DNA of 64,000 nucleotides, taken from assembly GCA_914767715.1 (NCBI GenBank), contig OU612073.1:2542001-2606000 (forward strand), given 5' to 3'. Shown piece by piece: positions 1 to 12,872 of this stretch (its first letter is position 1; every line of letters begins with the position of its first letter). This DNA comes from Membranipora membranacea. Its lineage: Eukaryota; Bryozoa; Gymnolaemata; Cheilostomatida; Membraniporidae. A model generated the notes under the pieces. That model had not been told where the DNA came from and made no database searches. It worked only from the letters and a program-made list of their open reading frames with translations. The position numbers and the translations under genes are program-made.

Positions 1-11
1 ATAAAACTTAC

Positions 12-3000
12 TTGCCAGCCTTTACTTTAGCTATACCCAAATCACTGCCGTTAACAAATACATCAGGATTCTGTGACATAAAATTCCACATCTTCTCATA
101 GGTGGGGATTTTAGAATTCTGTAAGCAAAAACATACAATGTGATGAATCATTAACATCGATGAGTCTCAAATTATAACAACTTTATCGTACAAATATTTT
201 TTTACGATTTTAAGGTACTACAATTACCCAACATTGCAGACATTGAGAGAGTAATTCGGACATAGAAGCTGGGCAGACGATTGCTTCTCCCATCCACAGG
301 CTTGCTAATAATACAACATGTAAAAGTGAATTAGATCAGATTCAGTTGCACGGAAAGCCGCTTCACAAAAATAGCTTTGGGAGCGAGGCTAACTTATTCT
401 ATCCGCAGTGAACTGTCTAATAGCCAGTGGAATGGCTCTGATTGGCTGTCTGACTGACCAAATAGCAAATCAAAAGAGCCAACATATTGGCTAACTGTTT
501 ACTAGCTACTCACAGAAATATTCTGTATGAAAATATCAAATATTGAAATAGAACAATTATGAATTATGCAATTATTAGTATTTGAATTTCCTGATATCCA
601 GATCAAAGAACATTGGGTAATGAATCTAGATGTTAAACCCAGTATGCAGAAATATTTTATTTCCGGACTCACAAATAAAGGGCAGGTAGGTAGAATGAAA
701 CAGGCATGTATTTTCTTTAGTTTAATGTGCCCATTTTTTAAACCGAAAAAAAGTTAACACTACAGTGTAAGCTGATTAATTCAAACTTTATAATTCAAAA
801 CTCCTGTTAATTCAGACAAGGAAAATTGGTCCCTTCAGTCAGATCTCAATGCATTATAATGTCACCTAATCCGGACTCTGCTTAATTAGAACAAACTTTT
901 GTGGTCCCCAGAGGTTTGAATTAAGTGGACTGCACTGTAACAAGAAATGGACATCGAGACGTTCACAAACCTTGAAGAAGCTCATAGTAGATCCGCCGTA
1001 GTAGGCTCCGTATTTGATGGAGGTTTGTTTGGCCAAGTCGTCGGCGTTTTTGATAGGAGCAGTCATCCTGGTAATAGTGAGGAAGGCAGCGAGGTTAGCT
1101 GTGTATGAGGAGATGAGGATCAGAGTAAAGAACCACCAGACACCAGCGATTATCCTAGTGGAGCTGGCCTTCGGTGCAAGCTCACAACCTGTTAAAGAAG
1201 ATTACACTGTTCTTAACAATCTTGCTAGTCTGAGCACTTAGACTACAATCTGGCTAGTGTGAGCACTGACTGAAGTAGGATGTAAAATTAGGCCATTCCC
1301 TCAATTACATATTCTGGTGATAAGAGCTTTGATCTAATGGCTTGGGGGGTTTTTGGTGATGGGAGGTTATCTAGATGGTAGTATTTCTTTGGAGAAGCTT
1401 TATAATTTGCCATAGATAATATGGAGGCAGTCTATTATATGAAGCAAAAATACAAGTTACACCTTATACGACCAGCTGTGTTTTGTGATTGCCAAAGCTA
1501 TCGATTGAATCTACGACAACAAATTTATATTGATTTCACAAATTGAAGTATAACGGTATTCAAATTGATACTACTGTTAAGTCTCACAAAAACATAAAAA
1601 TATGTAAAATATGTGTGTAAGGATATAGAGAGAGCGAAGACAACTGTAAAAGAAAAAAATTGTAAGTTGTCCCCCTTACCTTGCTGCATTAGAGAGCCGA
1701 TGGTGAACCAGAAACTGTTGAGAAGCGTGAAGTCATTCTCCACCATGTCAGACTCAGGGTTACAGGGATGGGGATTCTTCCACTCGTACGGACTGAATCT
1801 GAAACATCAGATAACGCCATACAACTAGCGGGATCTAATGGGCAAATAATTTGCACAAACTGATCTTCAAAATCAAGACATGAAATCTACCACCAGCTTA
1901 TGACGTGTACAATTTGCAATTTACAATTTGATTTATCAGATGGTATATTGCATTCAACCTGGTGTTACTACTAATTGAGCACAGCGTATCCCTCGATCCT
2001 GTATGATAACAGCTGACTGGATTGAGATTTGTTTTTGGTAAGCATTACCATGTCTGAGTATAAACTGCCGGAGGCTAAAAGCGCACGCAGCATTAGCTCC
2101 ATATTAATGATTATGTAAGCAAATTAATGTGTATAAAACACCCTAAAATAAATATTAGAATTGAGACGTTAATTACTTAAAAGGCGTAATTAGCTCGATA
2201 TGGTTGATTGACAGCTGGTGGTGGAATGTTATAGCCCAGGTAATCAGGGATGCACTCATATATTGGCATACAAATGTTTGTCTGCTGTACAAATAAAAAA
2301 CAACAATAGTCATTGAGTGTACCAGGTGCATACTGATCATTCCCTTTTAAATTTGGTAAGTGAAAAAACTACTTCCTAAGCTATGCATAAAAGGAGGCAA
2401 TAATGATGCCTATGATGTCATCAGGCTGCAGGTCAGCACTTTGAGTGAGTGAGTATGTCTATACAATAACGTGAGTCTGTGAGACAACAGAAATGTACAA
2501 AGAAATCAGTTCATCACATTGGTGTTGGATAAAATAGGTTGTTGCCCATTGTTAATATTAATGTCGACCGCATATGGCTGACATGTGCATGATCAGTATT
2601 TGGCAGCTCACTGCACATCTCAGAGCTAACATGTCTAGTATCCATTCTAGTTTCTAAGATCAATCGCACCCTCAGTGAGAGAATTTAAGGGCATTAGAGA
2701 AAAATTAAAGATGTTTCATTTGATATCATACCCTCTGAGTGTAAGTAAAAAAATTGAAGTCACAATGAATTTTAATGAAAGATGTGGCAGCCTCCTTTTC
2801 TTGAAAATATTGTGACATGAAGCTGATCTTACCTCGCAACCACAAAGAGGAAGATACTGACAAAGGCATAAGCTCCGATCATACACATCCAGATCTTATT
2901 ATCCAGAGGCTCGAGGAAAGAGAATAACTTCGGTGGATCCGGCTCGGGTCGTTTGAACAGTATACTAATACCTGAGAATAAAACCAGAGATGAATACCAA

Positions 3001-6000
3001 CACAATATAGAAAACCAAGTGACAAGGAATATCCTTCATAACTGGTGGGAAGTATGATGTGGTATCTTTGGCAGCAATGAGGGCATTGTTAATTAGCAAA
3101 GGTACAACAAAGGTTGGGCACCAAACACGACACTCATTAGTGCCCTTGTCTGGAAACATAACCTCACAACTTCGCTGTCATTTGTTAAGCCTGTGTTCCT
3201 GAAATACTATCTCTTTCAAAGTCACTGTGTAGATTATTGATGGCTTACGATTGAAGGCGGATAAAGAAGAAACTTGGCGGCACAAATTTTAAGATGAGTT
3301 TTGATATGCATGGAACACCACAGCTAGAGAAATGATATACCTAGATTCATAAATGGCTTAGTGAAGTCAATCACACTAGATCTCTCGTAGTTGATTGTCA
3401 AATCTCCAAGAGCTATATCTGCTTGCTGTAGATGAAAGAAAAAAACAAGAAATTGAGGAAAACAGATCGCCAGACTCTCATTACAAACTGGCAGGCTTTT
3501 TTCACACAGGGTTTCTGGTGTTGGGAAAGTGATCAACTTATAAATTTATCAATCAAGAATTTTCGTTCTCATTCACACTTTGATTCATCTGGTGTAGTCT
3601 TTAGTCTTTCTCTTTCTTTATCTGTTACCAAGAGATCCGGTGCCCAAATGACCATTCTAATCGTAGTTTTCGTGTTGTTCCCCTTCAACTTGTACAAAAC
3701 CACCTGGCAGAGGAGGGGAAAACAATATGGCTAGTTTAAAGACTAACAAAATAGGCTAATCAACCAGCAGTGGCTTATAAACATTCTTATTATGGCTGCA
3801 ATTTCTGTCTTAACAAGAAAGGACAACTCACACCATTCATCAGCATACCGATCATGCCCGTCCATGATCCGTTATCGAGAGGTGCTCCTGTCTGACCGTC
3901 AGGTACCAGCTCTATGGTGAAGGTCAGCTTTAGAACCTGAGCTATCTCATTCATCATGTCAATAGCGTAACCACTAAACCTGTCCTTAGCTATAACAGGG
4001 AATCGTTACAGGGCATCTTATTAAATAACCTCAAAATGATAAACATTTTAACGGAAATTAGGTTTATATGTACATGCGTGTGTTTATACAAATGTATATG
4101 TGTATAAATATATTTATACATTTACATACATGTATATACATGTAAATGCCTGTATGCATGTATAGGGATAACCAGACCATTCAGAGCAAGACAAGCACAT
4201 AGATGAATATTGATACAAAGACACACCTTCCAAGACATAAATTAAAATTAGTAAGCTGGCGCCAGTTGGCACCTCTTATTTTTCCATAACTTATTACTTT
4301 TCCAGGTAAAGTAAGGCTGGCGTAATCTGTTTCAAGTCATCTTAATTACCAAATTGTAAGTGAGATGTGACTTACATCCCAGAGGGATAGGAGTCCCTTC
4401 AGCGTCTACCTCCTTGACAATGATGAATGGATGCTCCTAATAAAACAAGATATCATATTCATCTACATCTACATCTATTAATATACATGTATTTATTCAC
4501 GCCATAGACTTAAAAATATTGATAATATTATTATTATATAAGTCTATAGCTCACACGCATTTATGAGAGTGTACAGAAAACGCACCTTTTTAATATTAGG
4601 GAAAACACCCACATTTATTTGAATTTGAGTGGCGGTACTTTTAGTGTACTTCTTGATGGCAGAAGATTAAACATAGCATAAGATTTGATCAGCTGATACA
4701 TTCTAGACCATTTTGAGAATGACTGACCTCTTTGACGACAACTCTGAGAGTTTTATTTTTTAGATCTTTCTGTATTTCCTGTTCCCTCCTCTCAGCAGAT
4801 TTAGTGATATTCAAACCATCTTTCATATTCCAATGTCCCATCTATAAAAGGTCAAAAAGACAACAATAACATGTAATATCGGGGAGTGGGTGATGTTAGT
4901 CTGAATGGCCAGTCTATTTCTGTTGTCGTGAAGCTCAAGAGGCCCCACTGTCTGGAAGAGAGCATTGTGGCAGCCGGGGTGTTACTGCTGCTGGGATATC
5001 AGCTAGAGTTAAACGTAAGAATGGATACAATCCTTGACGAAACAAGACAGTAGGAAAAAGAACATACACTTACTTGCTTCACTAGAACATAAATCACTGA
5101 CTGTAGCTGGGACGAAAATAAAATAAAATAAAAACAAGTCGAACTGAAGTGTTCAAGGGAAACTGTGATGAGCGCCCATCTTACCAGTTGTACATTGCCA
5201 TCATTGTCGTATTCTACAAGTTCAAGGTCGAAATTTTTCCGTTTGCCGTTCTCCAGTTTGATGGTCCCTGTTAATCCTTTATACGTTATCTACAAAACGT
5301 GACATCATCGGTGATACTGCGCAAGGCCGATATATAGTATGCTTCTGGCTGACTACATAATTTTGCAGTTAATAGTACTTATAATAGTGGACAGACCAAA
5401 GGAACTTGAGAGTCTTCCAAGACTTTACATGAATTTGGTCAGCAAACCATCTGGGAATAGTGAGTCTGAAATGTTTCACAGGGCTCTATAGTCTACACAC
5501 TATCACGAGCCCTAGATGAAAATGTCGCAAACGGCCTTTATCATTCTCAAAAATATTGCGAATATCAACCCAGCTGTTCTTATTGTATGTCTAAGGATTA
5601 CATGTCTTAGAGCTCAAGGACACGGCATGGCCAAGGACAAGTCAAAGAGAGGCATGACTATTTTCTTGTCTTTTAAATTCAACACATACATGAGTATATA
5701 TCCTAATGCAAGGGCAGTACATTATTGCTATAAAAGCATGATCAAGATTAATAAACAGATTGTGCAAAAACAGGCCCAATATTTTACATAAGTGCATCAT
5801 TATAAAAACAAAAACACACTTTGTCTTACAAGCATAATTCAATGCACACCTCAGATAATACATGAAATCATAAGCAGTATTCTAAGTACTTCTGAGTACA
5901 GGTAACCTCCTTTGTACTTTTAACCCACTTGATCACATGACCCGCATGACCCTCATGATCACAATAGGAAAGTACTCTATTACATCATTTATGCTAATAT

Positions 6001-9000
6001 CTAATAACGTGGCTGGTAGTAATGAAAAAAGGAGAAGACAATTTCCCAGGCTTACCGATGAGAATTCGTTGTAGATGCTCTCACCAGAGGCCCACATGTT
6101 ATTGTTGGTTGTGCTGCTCCGACAATTGATAGATTGAGTGGAGAACTCATCGAGCCCGTCCAGGTAGCTGTCCAGAGCCTTCGCAAACATGTGAACCGAG
6201 TCTATAATCAGAGCGTTCCGACTCTGCAATAAAGAAAGCTGTTTTAGAGGAGTAATGGAATTGATTTTTCCGACAGTTAGGATATATTTAAGACACGAAC
6301 CAACAGCAAAATCATTCGGTAGGGTCCTCCTCTGATTTTTGATCAGAATTCCATATATGCTGTGTTTTCCCCATTCCCTTTACAGGATGAATAGTTCATG
6401 TTTTAATTTTGCAACTTTTATAATTAATATTGAAAATACGATACAGGTTTCTGAGTTTTATATTATTAGAATATTTGCAGGCATTATGGATAAGTATCGG
6501 GACACAACTGTAACATACATAAATTTCCGTATGAATTTAGAACAAACACCATGATTTAGCTTCAGATAGGTAGAATGTGGGCCTACAGCAGCAGAACAAG
6601 GGCTAGGGTATGGCTGCTACAATAAACAAGTATGCAACACTTAACAACATGGACTTCGACAGGAAAACAGAGGAAACAGGGAACAGGAAACAATCGAGTC
6701 AAAGCATTAGGTTACCTCCACCTATCCATACGCGAAACAAACCCATAGTCGCCTAGACGCACAGACGTGTAAATGCAGTCTTAACCGATTTAGGCCGGTG
6801 CTTATCTCAATAACATAGAAAGGACAACATAGGCAATAATGGCTTTCACTTTACAACGCTCAATGGCACCAACAACCACAGATGGGAATAACTCGGACTG
6901 ATTCCGTCAAACAAGCAACAAGTCAGCTACAACATGAAAGTTATACCATAGACATCCATGTACACTCTGGGCAGTGTTCTAGGATTGTGTCTGTCAGCAT
7001 AAGCGGGTCGTAGGCTATCGTCCCGTTAGAATTGCAGCTCATATGAAGTTTCGCACATTGACAAATCTCGTCCAATTCATCCTTCATCTGGTTGCAATCC
7101 TGATATCAGATATTTATAATTGTCTTAGGCTGAGCAAAGAGAAGGATGTCACATGGAACATGTCAAGTGTCACATGACAAGTGTCACATGTCACAGATAC
7201 GCTAATGCTACATTACCACACTAGGAACTGGCAAGAGGAAACAGGTCTCCTTCTTCAGTTGGTAAACAACTCAAAAGTCTTTGATCTAATCTGAGATTGA
7301 AACAATAGGAGATAAACTGTTACCTCTTTGGACAAAGTGAAACACTAGAAAGAAATATCTTAGTATATACGCATATATAGGTATAGTTTTTAAATAAATT
7401 TATGAGATATTATTTATGTGTCTGCTGGAAGCACCTGACGGCACATGCTCTGAATTTTAGTCTATCTATACACAACATCACATTACGGATTGATACAAAA
7501 AGCTATATTTCAATTTTACATGCTAAAAATATAGTCTATACCATATCTAATGGCACATTGATATAAATTTTCTCAATTAATTATATAAATGTCAATAAAG
7601 TTATAAAAAAAATTGTTTTATATCAAGCTTCAAACTACAAGCTTACCAGTAACATGGCGCTGGCCTCATTCCTCGGTCTCACACTACTAAGCACCCAGTC
7701 TCTGAGCAGCCTCTGTGATTGGCTAGATCTTGTGTCCACCATTCTATATCCTGTTATGTTAACTCCGCCCAAAGTAAACTTGCCAATGTTCAGCGCAGCC
7801 AAATCCTAAAATGGTAAAAACCTTGTCACTGTTTATTGGTGAATATGGTGACATAAATCCATAAGTGTTCAGGTTTCTTCCTGTCAGATGGTGGAACCCA
7901 TACTATGGGAATACAAAAGCAGCCTTTGTTATGCTACGGCATGGGCCTAGTCTTGTATCAGCAACTTGACTTTGCCAAACAAAACCAAAATGGGGCAGCT
8001 GAGATAAGGTTATGCTGGTCTAGGTCAGGACTCAAGCTTATATATATATAAATATGTGTTCAGATATACATTGGCCAAGCATAGGCCGGCACAGTCATAA
8101 TAAGCTGCAATTGGTAAACTTTTGACCAATGTTCCCAGAATTTGGCGCTGGTATCTGCTCAAATCCCGACAAACGGCTAGTCTTCATACCACTTGAGTGT
8201 TTACTCTTCTGATCATACTCAATTTGCAGTATTACTTCCTATGTTTGTTAACTTGATACAATAACTTGATAACTTGATAAATTCCTCAAAGATCCAGTGG
8301 GTAAATATTATGGGTGTAACTAAAGATGCTGCCACCATTAGCTCATAGAAGACGTAACGGGAAGTCTTTACACCCAGACATAATTTTGCTAAAGAAACAA
8401 CAATCCGCTCAAAATAGATAGAGGTTTTGTCTGATTAAGTGGTCAGAGCCCATTTTACATCAACACTATGGTCAACAATATTAAACATAACATATCACAG
8501 AATGAAAAACAGCTCAGATTGGGCAGAGTTAGGGACAACCTGATTTGCAACTCGATCCCTTTCTCTGTCCCAAAACCTCCTTACAGTGTGTTGAATAGAA
8601 TAGAAATAGAATGCATCTCTTGAGGTGTGAGGCTATTTGCAACAATCTGGCAAAAACTGACGAATGCACAAGTCAGCCAATGGCCTTAGCCAAAAGATGG
8701 AGAGGCAATATCGTCAGGAGTTATGCCAACTTACCAGAGAAGTGAACATATAGTGATGGTATGATGTAAGAATACCCATCCTGGAGGCCACATCTAAGAA
8801 GTGAGTTATCTTCTCTGTCTCTATATCCACTATGACATGCTTATATGGTATGTTATATCTCAGCTCCTTCAGCGTCTTCTCAATATCCGTCATCTCCCAA
8901 AATATCACATCCAACTTTGTCTTACTTTTTCTCATCTGATCGAATCCAGCGTTTAGAACTGATTTGACTCTTATCAAACCTGTGTGATATATGACATATG

Positions 9001-12000
9001 ATATAATATAAATTATATATGCCATATGATATATGCTATATAAATATAAATGATGTATGTGTGATATATGATGCAAACTCTTTCAACTCTCATTTTAGCT
9101 TTTGTGTTTTCATTGTCGGCAACACAAATTTCTGGTTACCATACTGTCTGAACTATGAATGTCTCAGATTTGAATACTGTTTTGAAGACAGATGGTATTT
9201 TTTCTTCATGTTTCATATTGAAAAAGCCTACACTGGCAAGCTCAGATCAATGATCACATCTTAAACTTTCTACTTCACCTCTTTGAAAAATACAAGCTTG
9301 CGTTGCATTGTGGGAATTCTATATATACGCATGCATCAATTGAAACCACAAAGATAAATAACAAATCTTTTCCATGTCAGTGATTGAAACATACCGCTAT
9401 TTTATCACCCCTCATATCTTTAGCTAATAGTAATAACAGACAACAAAATATCACATTTCTACTCTTTGATTGCGTTGCGAATTGTAGGTTGAGTGTGTTA
9501 TTTACCCTCATTGCCCTGGTACAGGATGACAACATCTCTCCACTTGAAGGCCTTTACAAAGTCTAGCAGAGCATCTCCTAACATACCGACATCAGGGTGG
9601 ATATTAACCTTCATCCTCGTCATAAGGTCTGCTGCCTCATTCCTACAATACAGTAACAAAAAATGTCCACTGTCTTCTCATAAGGTTTGCTGCCCTATTT
9701 CTGAATCATATTAACAGAAATTAACCACAAAAATACATACAAAATTGACCACGGGCGTTCTCAGTCTGCGGTTGGGAAAATTGTTGCTGGGATAGGGGAG
9801 CAGAAATTAGGATTTTGTTGGGAGTCAGCGTAGGATGGTTACATAAAACTAATCTTGGTGGCATTACAATGATAATGAGAGACAGTTTTTGAACAAAATT
9901 ATTGCCCAAATCCTCGCCCATTGGGCCATTCCTACGACAAACTTCTTCCAAAATGGTTTGCTCAGAACGTATATAAGTCCATCAATGAGTGGGCGATCGG
10001 AGAACAAGACCCCTGTCAGGTTTCACCCATTCATTCACTAGGCGCCTCCAGATAATAAATATGAGTTTTTAATAGAAAGACCCCCTGAGTAAGAATTGAT
10101 AAAGTAGTTGATGATGTTATCATTTTAAAATTTATGGAAATAGATAACCAGTATGGCCCAGGTCTCCAAAGTTGCTCTCGGTGATGTGTGGTCTATCCAT
10201 TCGTGTCATTCCCTATATTGACTCAACGTTTCATGAGGTAAGTACGATCACAGTCTATATAATATCTAACAGCTCATTTTGATTGATGTTAGGGAAATTC
10301 AAAAGTTAAGTTCAAAGCTTTATACATAGTAATCCATTCACTTGATCAAGCTGTCCGTTGGGAATTTCAACTCGAGACACAAGACAAACAACTATATGAT
10401 AATATCATATAATAGTAACCTTCAAGCTGAGAAAACCGGACATCAATTAGATGTTCCCATAGGAGCTGGCTTGGCCAGCCACAAGGTCCATGATGTTGGT
10501 GATAGGCCAGAAGAACTTTTACAATTTTGGAGCTGTGCCAGCCTCTTGTTTCAATCACACTTTGAGTCGCAATTCAAGATTGCGACTCAAAATTTGACAG
10601 TCCTAGGGTGCTGCTTATTGTGCCTATCAGATATTAGGATTTGATTATCAGCTATGAACATAATTCTTCTTTAGGAATATATGCTTGAAAAATAAGTCTG
10701 CTCAATGGGACCATGCTCTTTTCTTTTCAAACAGAACTCCTGTAGACTCTAAGGTGTCAGGTCTCGTGAAATTTGCAGAAGGAATGTATACTGAAATTTC
10801 AAATGTTATCAAACTCAATTTTTTACCTAAATAGTTTTTTGGATCATGATGATGGTAATGATTCATCTTCAGCTCATTCAACTGACATTTTTTCTCAGTT
10901 AAAATGAAAAAAAAAACATGGGCTACGAGCACTATAAGATGACCCATATCGAGGGCATTTCTATGAATCCTTTCTTCAATGACGTACCACTACTGCTATA
11001 TAGTCAGAGCTTCTTGTTGTTGACAACTTTAGATAAATGCTATCAAATTAACGCCCAGCAAATCAATGACGGCTACCTCAGCTACGCCCTTAACTAAACC
11101 TATCGTAAGCAAGAACTAAGGCTACGAATTGAATTTTGATTTGCCCATATTCTACTGAGCATAAATATGATTTACTAGAGTGTGGTGTGATTATGAATAA
11201 AGTGCTGCTATAATCAAATCTCATGTAATTAAATTGTCTGTTCTGCACTACTAAGAAATGGTTGCTGTGATTTCCGCATCAGCACAGGCCCATAATATGA
11301 CGACATAAATTTCTTGAAGGTCCCAATGTTTGTCCCGTGACTACTTGCAGATTGAAATAGGATTGCGATTTGCTAATAATCGTCCTCAACTGTAGCAATT
11401 GTTGACAAAGTTTATGACCCTCATTTTTGGTTCATGCACACTTGCTATGATATTAGTACATTGCCGTTTTTTTATACCTTTTATAATATCAGGTCCTATC
11501 TAGAAACCCTTTGCAGATTAATATTCACAATATATAATGGCAGCGCCAATCTTCTGCAAGACCCATATGTAATGCACACCATTCATTCCAAAGCACCAGG
11601 AACCACCAAATTTGGTCCTAAGTGAGTGAAGTTAAATCGAATGGGTTGAGATTTGGCAGAAGAGACCATTTTTCCCTGTCTGAATAATAAAGTTTGAATC
11701 AAGAATTCACATACTTAGAGGGACTGATATCAGCAGTAGACTGCATCATAGGTACAGTAAAGGTCTCGCATATTGAGCTCGTAAGATCTGTTGATGATTG
11801 ATCTACTACAGTGAATATCCCAGCTACTCCTGCAGACGAGTTGTCTCCCCTGCTGCTTTCTTCTTTGAATAATCTACAGACTGGACAAAGAGAAATCTCT
11901 ATTAGTTCTTGCAATCAGAACTCCTGCAGTTATTAAATTGAAATCGTTTCAGTCCAAATTCTTTCCAGTTCTATCTTGACAAGTGGAATATGTTTCAGTT

Positions 12001-12872
12001 ATAGGTTGTAGCCTGATGAAGTGCTCTGAGTTTTTAGAGGCCTGTCTTTGGCACCCACCCACCAATAGCGGATCACCACTACCTGATCTTCATCAAATCA
12101 GTTTAGGCACCTACATGTGATAATGAAAGATACTCGATTAGAAAGTAATTTACCTTTTTTTGAGGTACCAAATACGTCATGTACACTTTCGGTCATGTAT
12201 ATGACTCGAGTATTACGAAGTATATTAACATCTCGATTCACCTGCTCGACGCCAAACTCGAAGGCTTTCCTTTCTTGACTAGCACCATGTTCAAACAGTG
12301 CACCTGTCATTAAAAAAAGGGCACCTGTCGTTAACAAAAAGTGCACTCATATTCAGAGTCGATATCACTGCTGGGAAATATCCCATAAGGCAGCACTGAC
12401 ATATCCCATAAGGCAGGACTGAGATATATCCCATAAAGCAATGCTGGGGTTTATATCAGACCTCAATAACAAGTTATGCAGTGAGGATGTGACTGAGATT
12501 TACTGTATATGGAGGCACAGGCCGGAGAGTGAAGGGGTCTTTATATACTATATTGAATTTATCTACCTATTGCTATGACTTCTCCTGGACTTCACATGTT
12601 CGAGTAAGTTCTTAAGACTTTACTAAAAGTCAGTGAAATTTCCAATATTGACATTGTTGACATTGGTCATTACCTTCTTGTAATAATTTAGGGGTAATCG
12701 AGCATGTATCCATAGGGAAATATAAGAACAACGTGCGGCATACATAACGTTGATGGAATACAGACTTACCAATCCTGACGATCGGTGGTACAACGGAATA
12801 ACAGATCAACGGAAATAGGCATAGAAGTATAAGAGTAAGTATATGTGAGTAGGGATAACTCCGAAGGGACAT
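12..12872 (-). CDS. GRIK-like: Kainate-type ionotropic glutamate receptor subunit A (3' end outside window)
   Basis: Ligand-gated cation channel subunit of the plasma membrane, kainate class. Exons read on the minus strand: 12770-12872, 12154-12303, 11715-11880, 9506-9642, 8735-8979, 7647-7805, 6056-6223, 5185-5289, (5074-5100 optional), 4728-4841, 4376-4436, 3832-3989, 3341-3425, 2833-2971, 1680-1798, 971-1188, 12-118. They give 744 codons plus 2 nt in one frame. Exon 1 encodes a hydrophobic signal peptide. Then come the amino-terminal domain (to about residue 410), S1 (motif GDLTINYER, with the ligand-binding Arg), M1 (about 574-594), the pore loop [12 protein letters not shown] with Q at the Q/R site, M3 with [12 protein letters not shown], and the start of S2 (GGSTMSFFK). 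The end of S2, M4 and the C-tail lie beyond position 1. It is the tandem paralogue of the receptor at 18450-28909. The class is firm; orthology to one vertebrate GRIK is not claimed. Confidence 0.9.
763..937. mobile_element. Pogo/Tigger-like MITE
   Basis: About 175 bp bounded by TA on both sides (761-762 and 938-939), as expected of a TA target duplication. The left end begins CAGTGTAAGCTGATTAATTC. The right end is an imperfect inverted match ending GTGGACTGCACTG. Internal repeats of the type TTCAAA/TTCAGA resemble the Tigger/pogo group. There is no coding capacity. It lies in the intron of receptor A between exons 971-1188 and 12-118. Confidence 0.6.
5074..5100 (-). other. Candidate 27-nt in-frame microexon of receptor A
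   Basis: Twenty-seven bases lie between a pyrimidine-rich acceptor ending CTACAG and a strong GTAAGT donor. The flanking exons (5185-5289 and 4728-4841) both meet at phase 0. The microexon reads SVIYVLVKQ without a stop and would insert nine residues at the junction of the amino-terminal domain and the S1 linker. Receptor B joins the equivalent exons directly, and I found no counterpart in its intron. Inclusion is inferred from splice-site quality only. Confidence 0.45.
6941..7099 (-). other. Open frame after an AG in a receptor A intron; possible alternative terminal exon
   Basis: In the intron between exons 7647-7805 and 6056-6223, an AG (7100-7101) is followed by 52 sense codons and a TAA. 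The frame is phase 0, which is the phase left by the upstream exon. The peptide holds five cysteines in its 52 residues (CQC, CPEC) and does not resemble any iGluR segment. Using it would end the protein inside the amino-terminal domain. The acceptor has a poor pyrimidine tract, so it may be a chance frame. Confidence 0.2.
8984..9072. repeat. Degenerate AT/ATATG-rich simple repeat
   Basis: Interleaved ATATGATATA-type units lie immediately upstream, in the sense of transcription, of the acceptor of receptor A exon 8735-8979. A similar tract lies at the matching place near exon 19016-19189 of receptor B. Confidence 0.6.
10561..10591. repeat. Perfect 13-bp hairpin
   Basis: TTTGAGTCGCAAT (10561-10573) and ATTGCGACTCAAA (10579-10591) are perfect reverse complements separated by a 5-nt loop. 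It sits in the intron of receptor A between exons 11715-11880 and 9506-9642. Confidence 0.7.
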
